DNA from: an uncultured Bacilli bacterium
GTDB lineage: Bacteria > Bacillota_I > Bacilli_A > RF39 > UBA660
Assembly: GCA_934090685.1 (NCBI GenBank)
Contig: CAKOJN010000002.1
Coordinates: 62,001 to 126,000 of the forward strand
Length of the DNA: 64,000 nt
Direction: 5' to 3'
Below the pieces are notes generated by a model, which saw only the letters and a program-made list of their open reading frames with translations, had not been told where the DNA came from and did no database searches. The position numbers were made by a program, and so were the translations under genes. This document shows, piece by piece, positions 53,758 to 62,680 of this stretch; positions within the stretch are counted from its first letter, which is position 1, and every line of letters begins with the position of its first letter.

Positions 53758-55494
53758 GTGATAGTTAAGGGAACTAAAATAAATGATAGATATCAAATAA
53801 TTAAAACATTAGGTGAAGGTGGAATGGCTAATGTTTATTTGGCAAACGATACGATATTAGATAGAATGGTTGCTGTTAAGGTGTTAAGAGGGGATCTTGC
53901 TAATGATGAAAAATTTGTAAGAAGATTTCAAAGAGAAGCACTTTCTGCCTCATCACTCTCTCATCCTAATATAGTGGAGATGTACGATGTTGGTGAAGAT
54001 GATGGACAATATTATATAGTAATGGAATATGTTGATGGTAAGACTTTAAAACAAGTATTAAAACAAAGAGGACATTTATCTGTTACAGAAGTAGTAGATA
54101 TCATGTTGCAAGTAACTGATGGACTTGCTCATGCTCATGATGCGTATATAATACATAGAGATATTAAACCTCAAAATATAATGATACTTCCAAATGGAAT
54201 GATTAAAATAACTGACTTTGGTGTTTCAACTGCACTTAATTCAACTCAGTTAACTCAAACAAATTCAGTTATGGGAACAGTACATTATTTACCCCCAGAA
54301 CAAGCTAGTGGTAAAGGTTCAACTATAAGAAGTGATATTTATTCAATGGGTATAATGATGTATGAATTATTAACAGGACTTGTACCATACAAAGGAGATA
54401 CTGCCGTAGAAATAGCATTAAAACATCTTAAAGAACCATTACCAAGTGTAAGAAAAGTTAATCCTAATATTCCACAATCAATAGAAAACGTAATTATAAA
54501 AGCAACTGCTAAGAATCCTAAAAACAGATATAAAGATTCTAGAGAGATGCATGATGACTTAAAAACTGCACTAGATGAAAGTAGAGAAAATGAAGAAAGA
54601 TATGTATATAAATATCCAGAAAATGATTTAGATGAAACTAAAGTATTAGATAAAGAATTAGAAAGCATCAAAAAGCAAAAAAATAGTGAAGAAAAAAAGA
54701 AAGCAAAAAAGATAGAAGAAGAAACTAAAAAAGAAAATAAAAAGCAAAATAAATTGTTAATTATTTTGGCGAGTATATTTACAGGACTTGTACTTCTATT
54801 AACAATCGGAATTTCATTATATTTTAACAAAAGTAAAGTTAAAAATGTAATTATTCCAGATGTAAGCAATAAAACTCCAGTACAAGCATCTAATGAACTT
54901 ACTGATTTAGGATTTGAAGTAATCACTGAATATAAATACGAATCAAGTGACAATATTGAAGAAGGAAAAGTAGTAAGAACTAGTCCTGAAATTGGTAGTA
55001 AGAGAAAATATGGTCAAAAAATAACATTATATGTAAGTTCAGGTGAAGGTGCATACGTAGTTGAAGACTTTACAGGTGAAAACTACCTAGTTGCTAAAGG
55101 TAAAATAGAAGCTCAATGTCAATGTAATGTAGTGGTTGAATACGAAAAAGTAAAAGAAGATGATAAAACAAAAGAAGATACTGTATTAAAGACAGAACCT
55201 GCTGCTGGGGAATCTAGTAAATATGGTAATCAAATTAAAATATTTATACCACAAGTTGAATATAAATATCCTGATTTTACAAAATTAAGTATAACTGAAC
55301 TCGAAGAATTTGTAACTAAACATGAATTAAAATTAGAATATAAATATCAAGAAGATTTAAATAAACCAGAAGGCACAATAATTAAACAAAGTAGAGCTAA
55401 AGACTCAGTTGTTACTCCAGGGGCAACTCTAGTAATAACAGTTACAACTAAACCAGAAGATAATATAGATGACGGAGTAGAAGTAGAGGAATAA
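53758..55494 (+). CDS. prkC: Ser/Thr protein kinase with three PASTA domains (PrkC/Stk)
   Basis: 578 residues from GTG 53758 (GGTGA 5 nt upstream); GTGs at 53746 and 53749 overlap that site. Hanks-type kinase: GEGGMANVY, AVKVL, HRDIKPQN, DFGVS. A Lys/Glu-rich juxtamembrane part (about 290-335), one membrane helix (about 340-362), then three extracellular PASTA repeats which bind muropeptides or lipid II. Controls cell-wall synthesis, division and, in spore formers, germination. Confidence 0.95.
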   Translation: MIVKGTKINDRYQIIKTLGEGGMANVYLANDTILDRMVAVKVLRGDLANDEKFVRRFQREALSASSLSHPNIVEMYDVGEDDGQYYIVMEYVDGKTLKQVLKQRGHLSVTEVVDIMLQVTDGLAHAHDAYIIHRDIKPQNIMILPNGMIKITDFGVSTALNSTQLTQTNSVMGTVHYLPPEQASGKGSTIRSDIYSMGIMMYELLTGLVPYKGDTAVEIALKHLKEPLPSVRKVNPNIPQSIENVIIKATAKNPKNRYKDSREMHDDLKTALDESRENEERYVYKYPENDLDETKVLDKELESIKKQKNSEEKKKAKKIEEETKKENKKQNKLLIILASIFTGLVLLLTIGISLYFNKSKVKNVIIPDVSNKTPVQASNELTDLGFEVITEYKYESSDNIEEGKVVRTSPEIGSKRKYGQKITLYVSSGEGAYVVEDFTGENYLVAKGKIEAQCQCNVVVEYEKVKEDDKTKEDTVLKTEPAAGESSKYGNQIKIFIPQVEYKYPDFTKLSITELEEFVTKHELKLEYKYQEDLNKPEGTIIKQSRAKDSVVTPGATLVITVTTKPEDNIDDGVEVEE

Positions 55495-55495
55495 T

Positions 55496-56335
55496 ATGCA
55501 AGGTAGAATAATTTGTATAAACACATCAATACATAAAGTTCTTTTAGAAAATAACACTATACTAGATTGTAAAACTAGAGGGAAATTAAGAAATATGGAT
55601 ATTTCACCAGTAGTTGGAGACTTTGTTATAGTAGATACTGATAAACAAGTTATTGAAAAAGTATTAAAAAGAAAAAATTATCTGGAAAGGCCACTCATTT
55701 CAAATATAGATAAACTTCTTATTGTAATGAGTACAGCCATTCCTTCTTTTTCATCATATTTAATAGATAAATTTTTAATAATAGCTAAAAGTAATAATAT
55801 AGAACCTATAATAGTAATAACTAAGACAGATATGATTTCTTTCAAAGAGAAAATAGATGTTAAAAAATATATAAAATATTATAGAAAAATTGGTATAAAA
55901 ACATACATGAATAAAGATGTATTAAAAATAAAAAAAGAATTTAAAGGATCAGTAGTTGCATTATGTGGTCAAACTGGTGCTGGTAAATCTAGTTTATTGA
56001 ATAGAATAGATGCATCATTATCACTTAAGACAGGAGAAGTATCTTTGTCTTTAGGAAGAGGTAAGCATACAACAAGATTGGTAGAATTATTAGAAGTAAA
56101 TCAAGGATTAATCGCAGACACTCCAGGATTTAGTTCACTAGAAATAAAAATACCAAAAAATGATATTAAAAAGTATTATCCAGAGTTTAATATACAATGC
56201 AAGTATAAAAGTTGTAATCACATAAAAGAAGATGGATGTAAAGTTATAGAACTTGTTAATAAAAATAAAATTCCTAAATGGAGATATGATAATTATCTAA
56301 AATTCTTAGAGGAAGTTGGAAAGGAAAAGTATTAA
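55496..56335 (+). CDS. rsgA: Small-subunit biogenesis GTPase RsgA
   Basis: 279 residues. OB-fold N-terminus, circularly permuted GTPase (ITKTDM as G4 before G1 CGQTGAGKSSLLN; G3 DTPGFSS), and a C-terminal zinc knuckle (CKYKSCNHIKEDGC). Checks late 30S maturation. Overlaps rpe by 1 nt. Confidence 0.95.
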   Translation: MQGRIICINTSIHKVLLENNTILDCKTRGKLRNMDISPVVGDFVIVDTDKQVIEKVLKRKNYLERPLISNIDKLLIVMSTAIPSFSSYLIDKFLIIAKSNNIEPIIVITKTDMISFKEKIDVKKYIKYYRKIGIKTYMNKDVLKIKKEFKGSVVALCGQTGAGKSSLLNRIDASLSLKTGEVSLSLGRGKHTTRLVELLEVNQGLIADTPGFSSLEIKIPKNDIKKYYPEFNIQCKYKSCNHIKEDGCKVIELVNKNKIPKWRYDNYLKFLEEVGKEKY

Positions 56336-56970
56336 TGAAAGTATCAGTTTCAGTATTATCAAATGAAATTAAACCACAAGATATAGTGAAGAAATTAGAT
56401 TTAGCAAAACCTGATTATATTCATATAGATATTATGGATGGAAAATTCGTAAGTAATAAAACATGGACTACTAGTGAGGTCAAAAAATTCACTAGTTATT
56501 CAACTCTTCCATTGGAAGTACATCTTATGGTAAAAAATCCTTCTAAATATATAGAAGATTATGCTCTTATGAATACGAGTGTAATTATATTTCATTATGA
56601 AGCAGTTAATGATATTAATGAAATGATTAATAAAGTAAAATCATATGGTTTAAAAGTAGGAATCGCTATTAATCCTGAAACTAATATAGATGTGTTATTA
56701 CCTTATTTAAATATAATTGATGAGGTATTAATAATGAGTGTACATCCAGGTAAAAGTGGTCAATCATTTATAGAACATTCATTAGAAAAAATAAGTCAAT
56801 TAAAAAAAATTATTATAGAAAATAATTATAAAACAATTATATCAGTAGATGGTGGCATTAATGATGAAACAGGTATTCTATGTAAAGAAGCAGGCGTAGA
56901 TGAACTAGCATCCGCATCATATATACATAAAGATATAATGAATAATGTTAAAAAGTTAAAAAATATATAA
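56335..56970 (+). CDS. rpe: Ribulose-phosphate 3-epimerase
   Basis: 211 residues. TIM-barrel with HIDIMDGKFVSN, VHLMVKNPSKYI, MSVHPGKSGQSF and SVDGGINDETG. Interconverts ribulose- and xylulose-5-phosphate. The thiamine pyrophosphokinase that often follows is replaced by an unknown gene. Confidence 0.95.
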   Translation: MKVSVSVLSNEIKPQDIVKKLDLAKPDYIHIDIMDGKFVSNKTWTTSEVKKFTSYSTLPLEVHLMVKNPSKYIEDYALMNTSVIIFHYEAVNDINEMINKVKSYGLKVGIAINPETNIDVLLPYLNIIDEVLIMSVHPGKSGQSFIEHSLEKISQLKKIIIENNYKTIISVDGGINDETGILCKEAGVDELASASYIHKDIMNNVKKLKNI

Positions 56971-56978
56971 GAGGAATT

Positions 56979-58415
56979 ATGAAAATACTTATCAAATTTG
57001 ATTATGAAAATAAAACATATTATGTATATCAAGAAGATAATAGTATTAAATATGGCACTAGTGAAAATATAAAATATATATCTGATAGCGATAAGAATGT
57101 TATTATAGATGTTATAAACTTACTAAGACCAAGCAAATATTTAATAAAATTAACTCCTTTTATTTTTAATGGAAAAAAGTTTGATATTTATTTAGATACA
57201 AAAACTAAATTTAAATTGTTTGATCCACTTCCTAATGATGATGAGATAGTTAAATTTAATTCTATATTTAATGATTTTCCTTTTGAATTTAATATTGAAT
57301 TTAATGATAAAGAAAAGAAATTCATTAGGAAAACTATTAATTATGGAAAAAAAACGATAATAGTTTTTGTAGCCTCAGCAACTATGCTTACAAATTTATC
57401 TTTCTTTCCTGATATAGTAAGAGAATTAAAAATAGATTCGTATACAACTCATATGCAAGAAGTTACTAGTTCAAACAAAAATATATCTGATGAGGAATTT
57501 TTATCTAAAATAAATAAAGCAATCGCTAATAACAATAATTTGTCTAACGAAGAAAAAATATTTATGATATCAAATTCATTTTTCTTCTTAGATAATAAAG
57601 AGTATATTAATTTTGAATCATTAATCAATAGATTAAAAAGCATTAGAATTGAATATTCACCGCTTGAAAGTAATGAAAAAATAGAAGGTCAATATCAAAG
57701 AATAAAAAATGTTATATATATTTATAAATCACCTAATTTTGAATCAACTAATCCTGTAGTACTTGCTCATGAATTTATGCATGCATGTCAAGACTTTGGG
57801 CCTACAAATTATAATTCATTTTTAGTAGAGACAGTTAATAATATAACTACGTCTGAGTATTATGAGTTTGATGGATCATATTTAAATTATGTTAATTATG
57901 CAAGAGCATTAATGGAAATACTTGGAGGAGAACCATTTAAAGAATTTCAATGCTATCCTAAAGAAGGTTTGATAGTAAATGAACTCTCAAAAATAATAGA
58001 TAGTCATACTAAAGCAATAAAATTATTAAATGACTTAGATAATTATAAGTCATTAACTTTAAATGTTGATGTTTATGATAATGAATCAGTAAAATTATTA
58101 AAAGAAGAAATATATAATTCAATTAAGGATTATTACGAAACTAAATTCCATAGAAATATGGAAGATGATTTAATAATGCTATATTATTTAAATCAAGATT
58201 TATTTATCAGTAAAATAAAGGAAGAATATGGATTAGAAGGTGAATATAATATAGTTTATGTAAAGAATAAATTCTATCTAAATTCTATATCAACTAATTC
58301 AAATGAAAATAATTTAATGATTGTTATTGATAAGAAAAACAGTGAAATATCACAACCAATTAATATAGAATTAAATGACTTAAATAGGGTGATTAAAAAT
58401 AAATTAGTAAAATAA
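56979..58415 (+). CDS. Unknown single-pass membrane protein with HEFMH zinc-peptidase-like motif
   Basis: 478 residues, no family recognised. Residues 1-120 are cytosolic-looking, rich in strands. A hydrophobic segment (about 126-145, IIVFVASATMLTNLSFF) may cross the membrane. The outer half has VLAHEFMHACQDFG at 262-275, matching HExxH (H264, E265, H268) of zincin peptidases. A third ligand could be the Glu of LVETVNN or LMEILGGE. Starts 8 nt after rpe, so probably cotranscribed. The C39 exporter follows under a separate promoter. Confidence 0.7.
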   Translation: MKILIKFDYENKTYYVYQEDNSIKYGTSENIKYISDSDKNVIIDVINLLRPSKYLIKLTPFIFNGKKFDIYLDTKTKFKLFDPLPNDDEIVKFNSIFNDFPFEFNIEFNDKEKKFIRKTINYGKKTIIVFVASATMLTNLSFFPDIVRELKIDSYTTHMQEVTSSNKNISDEEFLSKINKAIANNNNLSNEEKIFMISNSFFFLDNKEYINFESLINRLKSIRIEYSPLESNEKIEGQYQRIKNVIYIYKSPNFESTNPVVLAHEFMHACQDFGPTNYNSFLVETVNNITTSEYYEFDGSYLNYVNYARALMEILGGEPFKEFQCYPKEGLIVNELSKIIDSHTKAIKLLNDLDNYKSLTLNVDVYDNESVKLLKEEIYNSIKDYYETKFHRNMEDDLIMLYYLNQDLFISKIKEEYGLEGEYNIVYVKNKFYLNSISTNSNENNLMIVIDKKNSEISQPINIELNDLNRVIKNKLVK

Positions 58416-58436
58416 TTTATTTTTTTTTAAAAAAAA

Positions 58437-58474
58437 GAAGTGTTTTTTGTTTTTATGTCTAATTATAATAATAG
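58437..58474 (+). promoter_or_regulatory. 38-bp promoter element, copy 2, before the C39 exporter
   Basis: GAAGTGTTTT start and CTAATTATAATAATAG end, TATAAT at 58464-58469 with TGTTTT 17 bp upstream. Differs from the 33.5-kb copy at only 3 of 38 positions. Confidence 0.6.
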
Positions 58475-58483
58475 GAGGGATAA

Positions 58484-60541
58484 ATGAATAAAAAACTTAT
58501 TGTTAAACAAAATTCATTTAAAGATTGTGGTCCTTCATGTTTGTTATCAGTCATGAGGTATTATAAAATAGATGTTTCACATGAAGAGTTATCATTGAAT
58601 CTTAAAATGGATAGAGAAGGTACTAATGCTTACAATATAATTAGTGTATCTAAATTATATGGACTTGATGGTTATGGTATTCATTATAGTAGTGATGAAA
58701 TTATTTCAGGTAAAATAAAACTACCAATAATAGTTCATGTACTTAAAAATAATTATTATCACTTTATAGTTATTTATGAAGTTAATAATAGTTATTTAAC
58801 AGTTATGGATCCGTCTGTTGATAACGTTAAACTTGATATTGAAACATTTAAAAAAATATATTTAAATACATGTATTATTTTATATCCTGTTAAAAAAGTA
58901 AGTATAGTTAATAATAATAAAAGATTAATTGATGTTATAAAAATCTATTTAAAAAAAGAAAATAAAATCATATATAAAATAATTATTTATTCATTCATAA
59001 TAGTTCTGTTCTCATTACTTTTAAATACCTATACACTTATATTAATAGATTATTTAATATCAGACTATAATTCAAAATTATTAATAACTATAGCTCTTAT
59101 ATTTTTATTACTAGGATGTTACAAATCAATATTAAGTTATTATAAGAATAAATTAGTGATTTACTTTAATAAGAAAGTATCTAATTATTTAAACAATGAA
59201 GTTATAAATAAATTCTTTAACCTTCCTTATTTGTTTTTTAAGAATAAATCTACTTCTGAAGTAATAAGCAGAATAAATGATTTAGAGATCTTTAAAGAAG
59301 TATTTACTAGTATAGTAGTTAGTTTTAGTACTAATAGTATATTAATAATTATGAGTATGATTATATTACTATACATAAATATTAAATTATTTATTATTAA
59401 TATTATTTCATTATTATTATATTTCATTATAGTTATTTTATTTAAAAATAAATTTAATTTAAAATTAGAACAGTTATTAGAAAATAAAAGTATTTATAAT
59501 AAATTCTTAAATGAAAATATATATAGTTATGAAATTAATAGAAATATAAATCAAATTGATAATAGAGTATTAATATTAAAAAATAAATATAATAATTATA
59601 TATCTTCAGAATCAAAGTATAATTGTCTTTTAAATAAACAAATAGTAATAAAAGATATTTTATTTATCTTTACTAATATATTATCTTTATCTATTGGAGT
59701 AGTTTTTGTAATTAATAATAAAATAACTATTGGAAAATTATTTCTTTATATATCTATAGTTTATTATTTTGTAGAACCTATAAAAGAAATATTAGATTTA
59801 TTTCCAAATATTAATTATTTAAAAAATATCTATAATAGAATAAATGATTTGTTATTGATAAAAGAAAAGGAGGAAACAAAAAATAAGCATAAAATAAAAG
59901 GCAATATAATGATTAATAATATAAGTTATAGTTATAATAATATTGATTATGTTATTAAGAATATAACTTTTAAAATACCTTATAAAAGTAAATACCTAAT
60001 ATATGGTAAAAGTGGACTTGGTAAAAGTACTATAATAAAAATATTATTAAAATATTTAAATGATTATGAAGGCAATATAAAAATAGATAATAAAGACTTA
60101 AACAATATATCAAAATTATCAATTCAAGATAGTTTTACATATGTATCTCAAAATAATTATATAACTAACGATACAATAAAAAATAATATTATTTATGATA
60201 GAGATATAAATGAAAATGAATATAAAAAGATAATTGATATATGTAATTTAAATACTCTTATAGAAAGTAAATACTTAAAAGATAACTTCATGATAGAAGA
60301 TAATGGCTTTAATATATCAGGAGGTGAAAAACAAAAAATCATCTTAGCAAGAAGTTTATTAAAAGATTCAAATTATATTATATTAGATGAAGCATTAAGT
60401 GAAGTAGATATTAATGAAGAAAAACAAATATTAAATAAAATCTTTGATGTTTACAAAGAAAAAACTATAATATATATTTCTCATAAAAAAGAAATTATAT
60501 CTATGTTTAAACAAAAGTATAAGATAGAAAGGATAAAGTGA
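58484..60541 (+). CDS. Peptidase-containing ABC exporter (C39 family) for double-glycine peptides
   Basis: 685 residues. N-terminal C39 cysteine protease: Q9, C15 (DCGPSC), H93 (YYHFIV) and D109 (MDPS), the full catalytic set. Then a membrane domain of about six helices (150-440) and an ATPase with GKSGLGKST, ISGGEKQK, ILDEALSEVD and a SHKK H-loop. Such transporters cut peptides after a GG and export the mature part. Two tiny GG-leader peptides follow directly, the first overlapping its stop codon. GGAGGG before the ATG. Confidence 0.95.
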   Translation: MNKKLIVKQNSFKDCGPSCLLSVMRYYKIDVSHEELSLNLKMDREGTNAYNIISVSKLYGLDGYGIHYSSDEIISGKIKLPIIVHVLKNNYYHFIVIYEVNNSYLTVMDPSVDNVKLDIETFKKIYLNTCIILYPVKKVSIVNNNKRLIDVIKIYLKKENKIIYKIIIYSFIIVLFSLLLNTYTLILIDYLISDYNSKLLITIALIFLLLGCYKSILSYYKNKLVIYFNKKVSNYLNNEVINKFFNLPYLFFKNKSTSEVISRINDLEIFKEVFTSIVVSFSTNSILIIMSMIILLYINIKLFIINIISLLLYFIIVILFKNKFNLKLEQLLENKSIYNKFLNENIYSYEINRNINQIDNRVLILKNKYNNYISSESKYNCLLNKQIVIKDILFIFTNILSLSIGVVFVINNKITIGKLFLYISIVYYFVEPIKEILDLFPNINYLKNIYNRINDLLLIKEKEETKNKHKIKGNIMINNISYSYNNIDYVIKNITFKIPYKSKYLIYGKSGLGKSTIIKILLKYLNDYEGNIKIDNKDLNNISKLSIQDSFTYVSQNNYITNDTIKNNIIYDRDINENEYKKIIDICNLNTLIESKYLKDNFMIEDNGFNISGGEKQKIILARSLLKDSNYIILDEALSEVDINEEKQILNKIFDVYKEKTIIYISHKKEIISMFKQKYKIERIK

Positions 60542-60678
60542 TGATTAAAACTGAAGAATTATTTTTAATAAAAGGAGGAGCAATTAATTGGGTAGTAGTA
60601 GGAATAGTTGGAACATTAATAACTTTTTTTGCAGGAGTAGTAGATGGTTATTTAAGACCATTAAAATGTGAAGAATGA
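60541..60678 (+). CDS. Double-glycine leader peptide A (bacteriocin-like)
   Basis: 45 residues; too short for usual ORF lists. Leader MIKTEELFLIKGG with GG at 12-13, the classic C39 cutting site. The mature part of 32 residues is hydrophobic (AINWVVVGIVGTLITFF), contains GVVDG (a GxxxG), and ends with a charged KCEE. The ATG overlaps the exporter stop codon (ATGA) and AAAGGA lies 8 nt upstream. Likely an antimicrobial or signal peptide exported by the upstream protein. Confidence 0.78.
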   Translation: MIKTEELFLIKGGAINWVVVGIVGTLITFFAGVVDGYLRPLKCEE

Positions 60679-60839
60679 TGGATAGTGAATTAAAATATAT
60701 AAAAGGAGGTGTTCAAATATCAGGAACTATTATTAATGCCGCAGTAAGATTATTTAATTTAGCACTTGAATTAGGTAGAACAATAGGTTCCTCAATAAGG
60801 AGAAAAGAAGAAAACAGAGTATGCCCAATTATAGATTAA
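60675..60839 (+). CDS. Double-glycine leader peptide B (bacteriocin-like)
   Basis: 54 residues from ATG 60675 (an ATG at 60678 is equally possible). Leader MMDSELKYIKGG with GG at 11-12, same ELxxIKGG pattern as peptide A. The mature 42 residues look amphipathic (IINAAVRLFNLALELGRTIG, with GRTIG a GxxxG) and end in a basic, Cys-containing tail. Overlaps peptide A by 4 nt. The pair resembles two-peptide (class IIb) bacteriocins. No immunity gene is obvious. Confidence 0.76.
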   Translation: MMDSELKYIKGGVQISGTIINAAVRLFNLALELGRTIGSSIRRKEENRVCPIID

Positions 60840-60843
60840 TAAG

Positions 60844-60867
60844 ACAGAGAATGTTCTCTGTTTTTTT
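60844..60867 (+). terminator. Terminator after the peptide operon
   Basis: CAGAGAA/TTCTCTG stem with a run of seven T. Confidence 0.85.
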
Positions 60868-60868
60868 A

Positions 60869-60904
60869 TAGTCAACTAAATGTCAAGTAAATGTAAATTG
60901 ACTA
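60869..60904 (+). repeat. Small dyad and tandem repeat overlapping the -35 of the prepilin-LRR gene
   Basis: TAGTCAA at 60869-60875 is the inverted copy of TTGACTA at 60898-60904. Between them, two 11-bp units GTCAACTAAAT and GTCAAGTAAAT stand in tandem. Could be an operator. Confidence 0.45.
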
Positions 60905-60929
60905 GGGGGGGGGGTGTAAGTGTTATAAT
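60898..60929 (+). promoter_or_regulatory. Promoter with G10 tract in the spacer (putative phase-variable)
   Basis: TTGACT at 60898-60903 and TATAAT at 60924-60929, the latter with TGT before it. The spacer is 20 bp and holds ten consecutive G (60905-60914). Loss of 2-3 G would give the optimal 17-18 bp. Confidence 0.7.
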
Positions 60930-60969
60930 TTAACTATACTAAGTAAAGTAAGAGTAAAGGAGTAAGAAT

Positions 60970-62592
60970 ATGAAAAATAATAAAGGATTCACATTAGTAG
61001 AGTTACTAGCAGTAATTGCAATACTTGCAATACTTGTTATAATAGCAATTCCAAATGTATTAAAAATGTTTAACGATTCAAAAAAGAATGCATTTATGGT
61101 ACAAGCAAGAAAAACAGCAAATGTTGCTCAAGAGCATACAGTATTATCGAACGATAAGACATTTGATTGTAATAGTCTTTTAACAGGACAAAAGTTTAAA
61201 GATTGTACAGCTACAGTAGATAAAAACAATCAAGTATCTGTAGATGTACTAGGAAGTGGTGCATATGAAAACTTTTTAATGGTAGATGTAACACCAAATG
61301 CTAACTCTGGTACATTTGTTGACTTATCAAAGTTAAATACAATTGATATAGGAACAGAAAAAGAATTTAAAGAGTTATTAGTAAAGAATAATAAAATAAA
61401 TGAACCAACTTTTAAACAAATGACAGCTGATGAACTAGTTAATCTTGAATCTAAATATAGAACATTAACTGATGAAAAAAAGCAACAAATGAAAGAAGAA
61501 TATAATACTTCATTAAATAATATTAAAATAGAAAATAATAATATTAAGAATACATCTTCAAGTAATTCAGTGTTCTTTGCAACTATGACATTATCAGCAG
61601 GAAAATATAAAATGGTATATAATTTTAATGATTTTGAAACGGACAGGCCTTTGTTAACTGATGATATTATTAGTAAATTGGACAGCATGAGTTCCTCTGA
61701 ATATTTAAATTCATTGTTTACTGAATATTCTATTAGTGATGATAAGAATGCATTAACTGGCACAATAAATATTTCAAAAGATACAAAGTATTATTTGTTT
61801 GGGGAAATTCGTGAAAATGGAATAGGCCCTGAAATAACAATAAAAGGATCATCAATCTCTTCTGTTGCTGTTAATGGAGAAGAAAATATATATTTATTAC
61901 CAGCAGAAGTATCAAGCTATAAAGATGCAGGAGTGTCATATAATGGTAAAACTCTAACTGGCAATGATGTATATACATATACTAATTTAAAAGACAAAGA
62001 GGGAGAATATAAATATAATTATATAATTAAAACAAATCAAGGAGTTAAAATATTAAAAAGATATATTACAGTGGTTAATTATACAAGTGAAAAATGTTTT
62101 GGATTCGATGAGGAAACACAAGAAATAGAACAATATTATTATTTTGAAAATAATGAATCTGGTGGTAAAAAGTGTCCGATGGATGTTGTAATACCAGAAA
62201 AGATATCAGGAGTTCAAGTAAAGTCTATAGGTGCCTATGCATTTGAAGTTTGTAATGGTGATATAGTAACATCAACATTTTTTACAAATAATAAGTTTGA
62301 AATAAAACCGATGATGATACCATCGTGTCCTGGCATCGGGATCACATCTATTATATTGCCGGAAGGTTTAGAAGATATTGGATTATGTGCCTTTCGTGGT
62401 AATAACTTAAAAACAGTAACAATACCATCTACTGTTACTTGGATAGATGATTGGGCATTTGAGAATAATCAATTACAATCAGTAATATTTAAAGGTGATA
62501 AAAGTAAAATATCTATTGGATGTAGAGCATTTAATGGTATAAAACATTCTGGTAGTGTTAATAGTATCTCGAAAACCTATTGTAATGACTAG
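60970..62592 (+). CDS. Prepilin-type N-terminus fused to a BspA-like LRR surface protein
   Basis: 540 residues. The N-terminus is a type IV prepilin signal: short basic leader, G6 before FTLVE (Phe7 at +1, Glu11 at +5), and a long hydrophobic helix. A helical, charged middle (about 130-190) follows, then an Ig-like strand-rich domain (about 280-375). The C-terminus has BspA-type LRRs (VKSIGAYAFE, ITSIILPEGLEDIGLCAF, TVTIPSTVTWIDDWAF). No pilus assembly or prepilin peptidase genes are nearby. Likely a surface-exposed minor pilin or pseudopilin-like adhesin, transcribed from the G10 promoter. AAAGGAG precedes the ATG. Confidence 0.85.
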   Translation: MKNNKGFTLVELLAVIAILAILVIIAIPNVLKMFNDSKKNAFMVQARKTANVAQEHTVLSNDKTFDCNSLLTGQKFKDCTATVDKNNQVSVDVLGSGAYENFLMVDVTPNANSGTFVDLSKLNTIDIGTEKEFKELLVKNNKINEPTFKQMTADELVNLESKYRTLTDEKKQQMKEEYNTSLNNIKIENNNIKNTSSSNSVFFATMTLSAGKYKMVYNFNDFETDRPLLTDDIISKLDSMSSSEYLNSLFTEYSISDDKNALTGTINISKDTKYYLFGEIRENGIGPEITIKGSSISSVAVNGEENIYLLPAEVSSYKDAGVSYNGKTLTGNDVYTYTNLKDKEGEYKYNYIIKTNQGVKILKRYITVVNYTSEKCFGFDEETQEIEQYYYFENNESGGKKCPMDVVIPEKISGVQVKSIGAYAFEVCNGDIVTSTFFTNNKFEIKPMMIPSCPGIGITSIILPEGLEDIGLCAFRGNNLKTVTIPSTVTWIDDWAFENNQLQSVIFKGDKSKISIGCRAFNGIKHSGSVNSISKTYCND

Positions 62593-62594
62593 TT

Positions 62595-62620
62595 GACTGA
62601 ATTTAGTATTCAGTCTTTTT
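62595..62620 (+). terminator. Terminator after the prepilin-LRR gene
   Basis: GACTGAAT/ATTCAGTC stem with a TTAGT loop and five T. Confidence 0.88.
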
Positions 62621-62645
62621 CTTTGTTAAAATAATGTGAAATTAA

Positions 62646-62673
62646 TTGACATATAATTTATATTGGTTATAAT
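62646..62673 (+). promoter_or_regulatory. Promoter of the marR-ABC operon
   Basis: TTGACA, 16-bp spacer, TATAAT. Confidence 0.78.
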
Positions 62674-62680
62674 TATATGG

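Noticed and set aside
54339..54953. 204-codon open frame on the minus strand inside the PASTA kinase
   Set aside because: Lies antisense to a clearly conserved kinase, is rich in Ser, Leu and Ile as expected from reading AT-rich Lys/Asp codons backward, and has no ribosome binding site.
61230..61763. 177-codon minus-strand frame inside the prepilin-LRR gene
   Set aside because: Antisense shadow with no ribosome binding site and typical Ser/Leu/Ile-rich composition.
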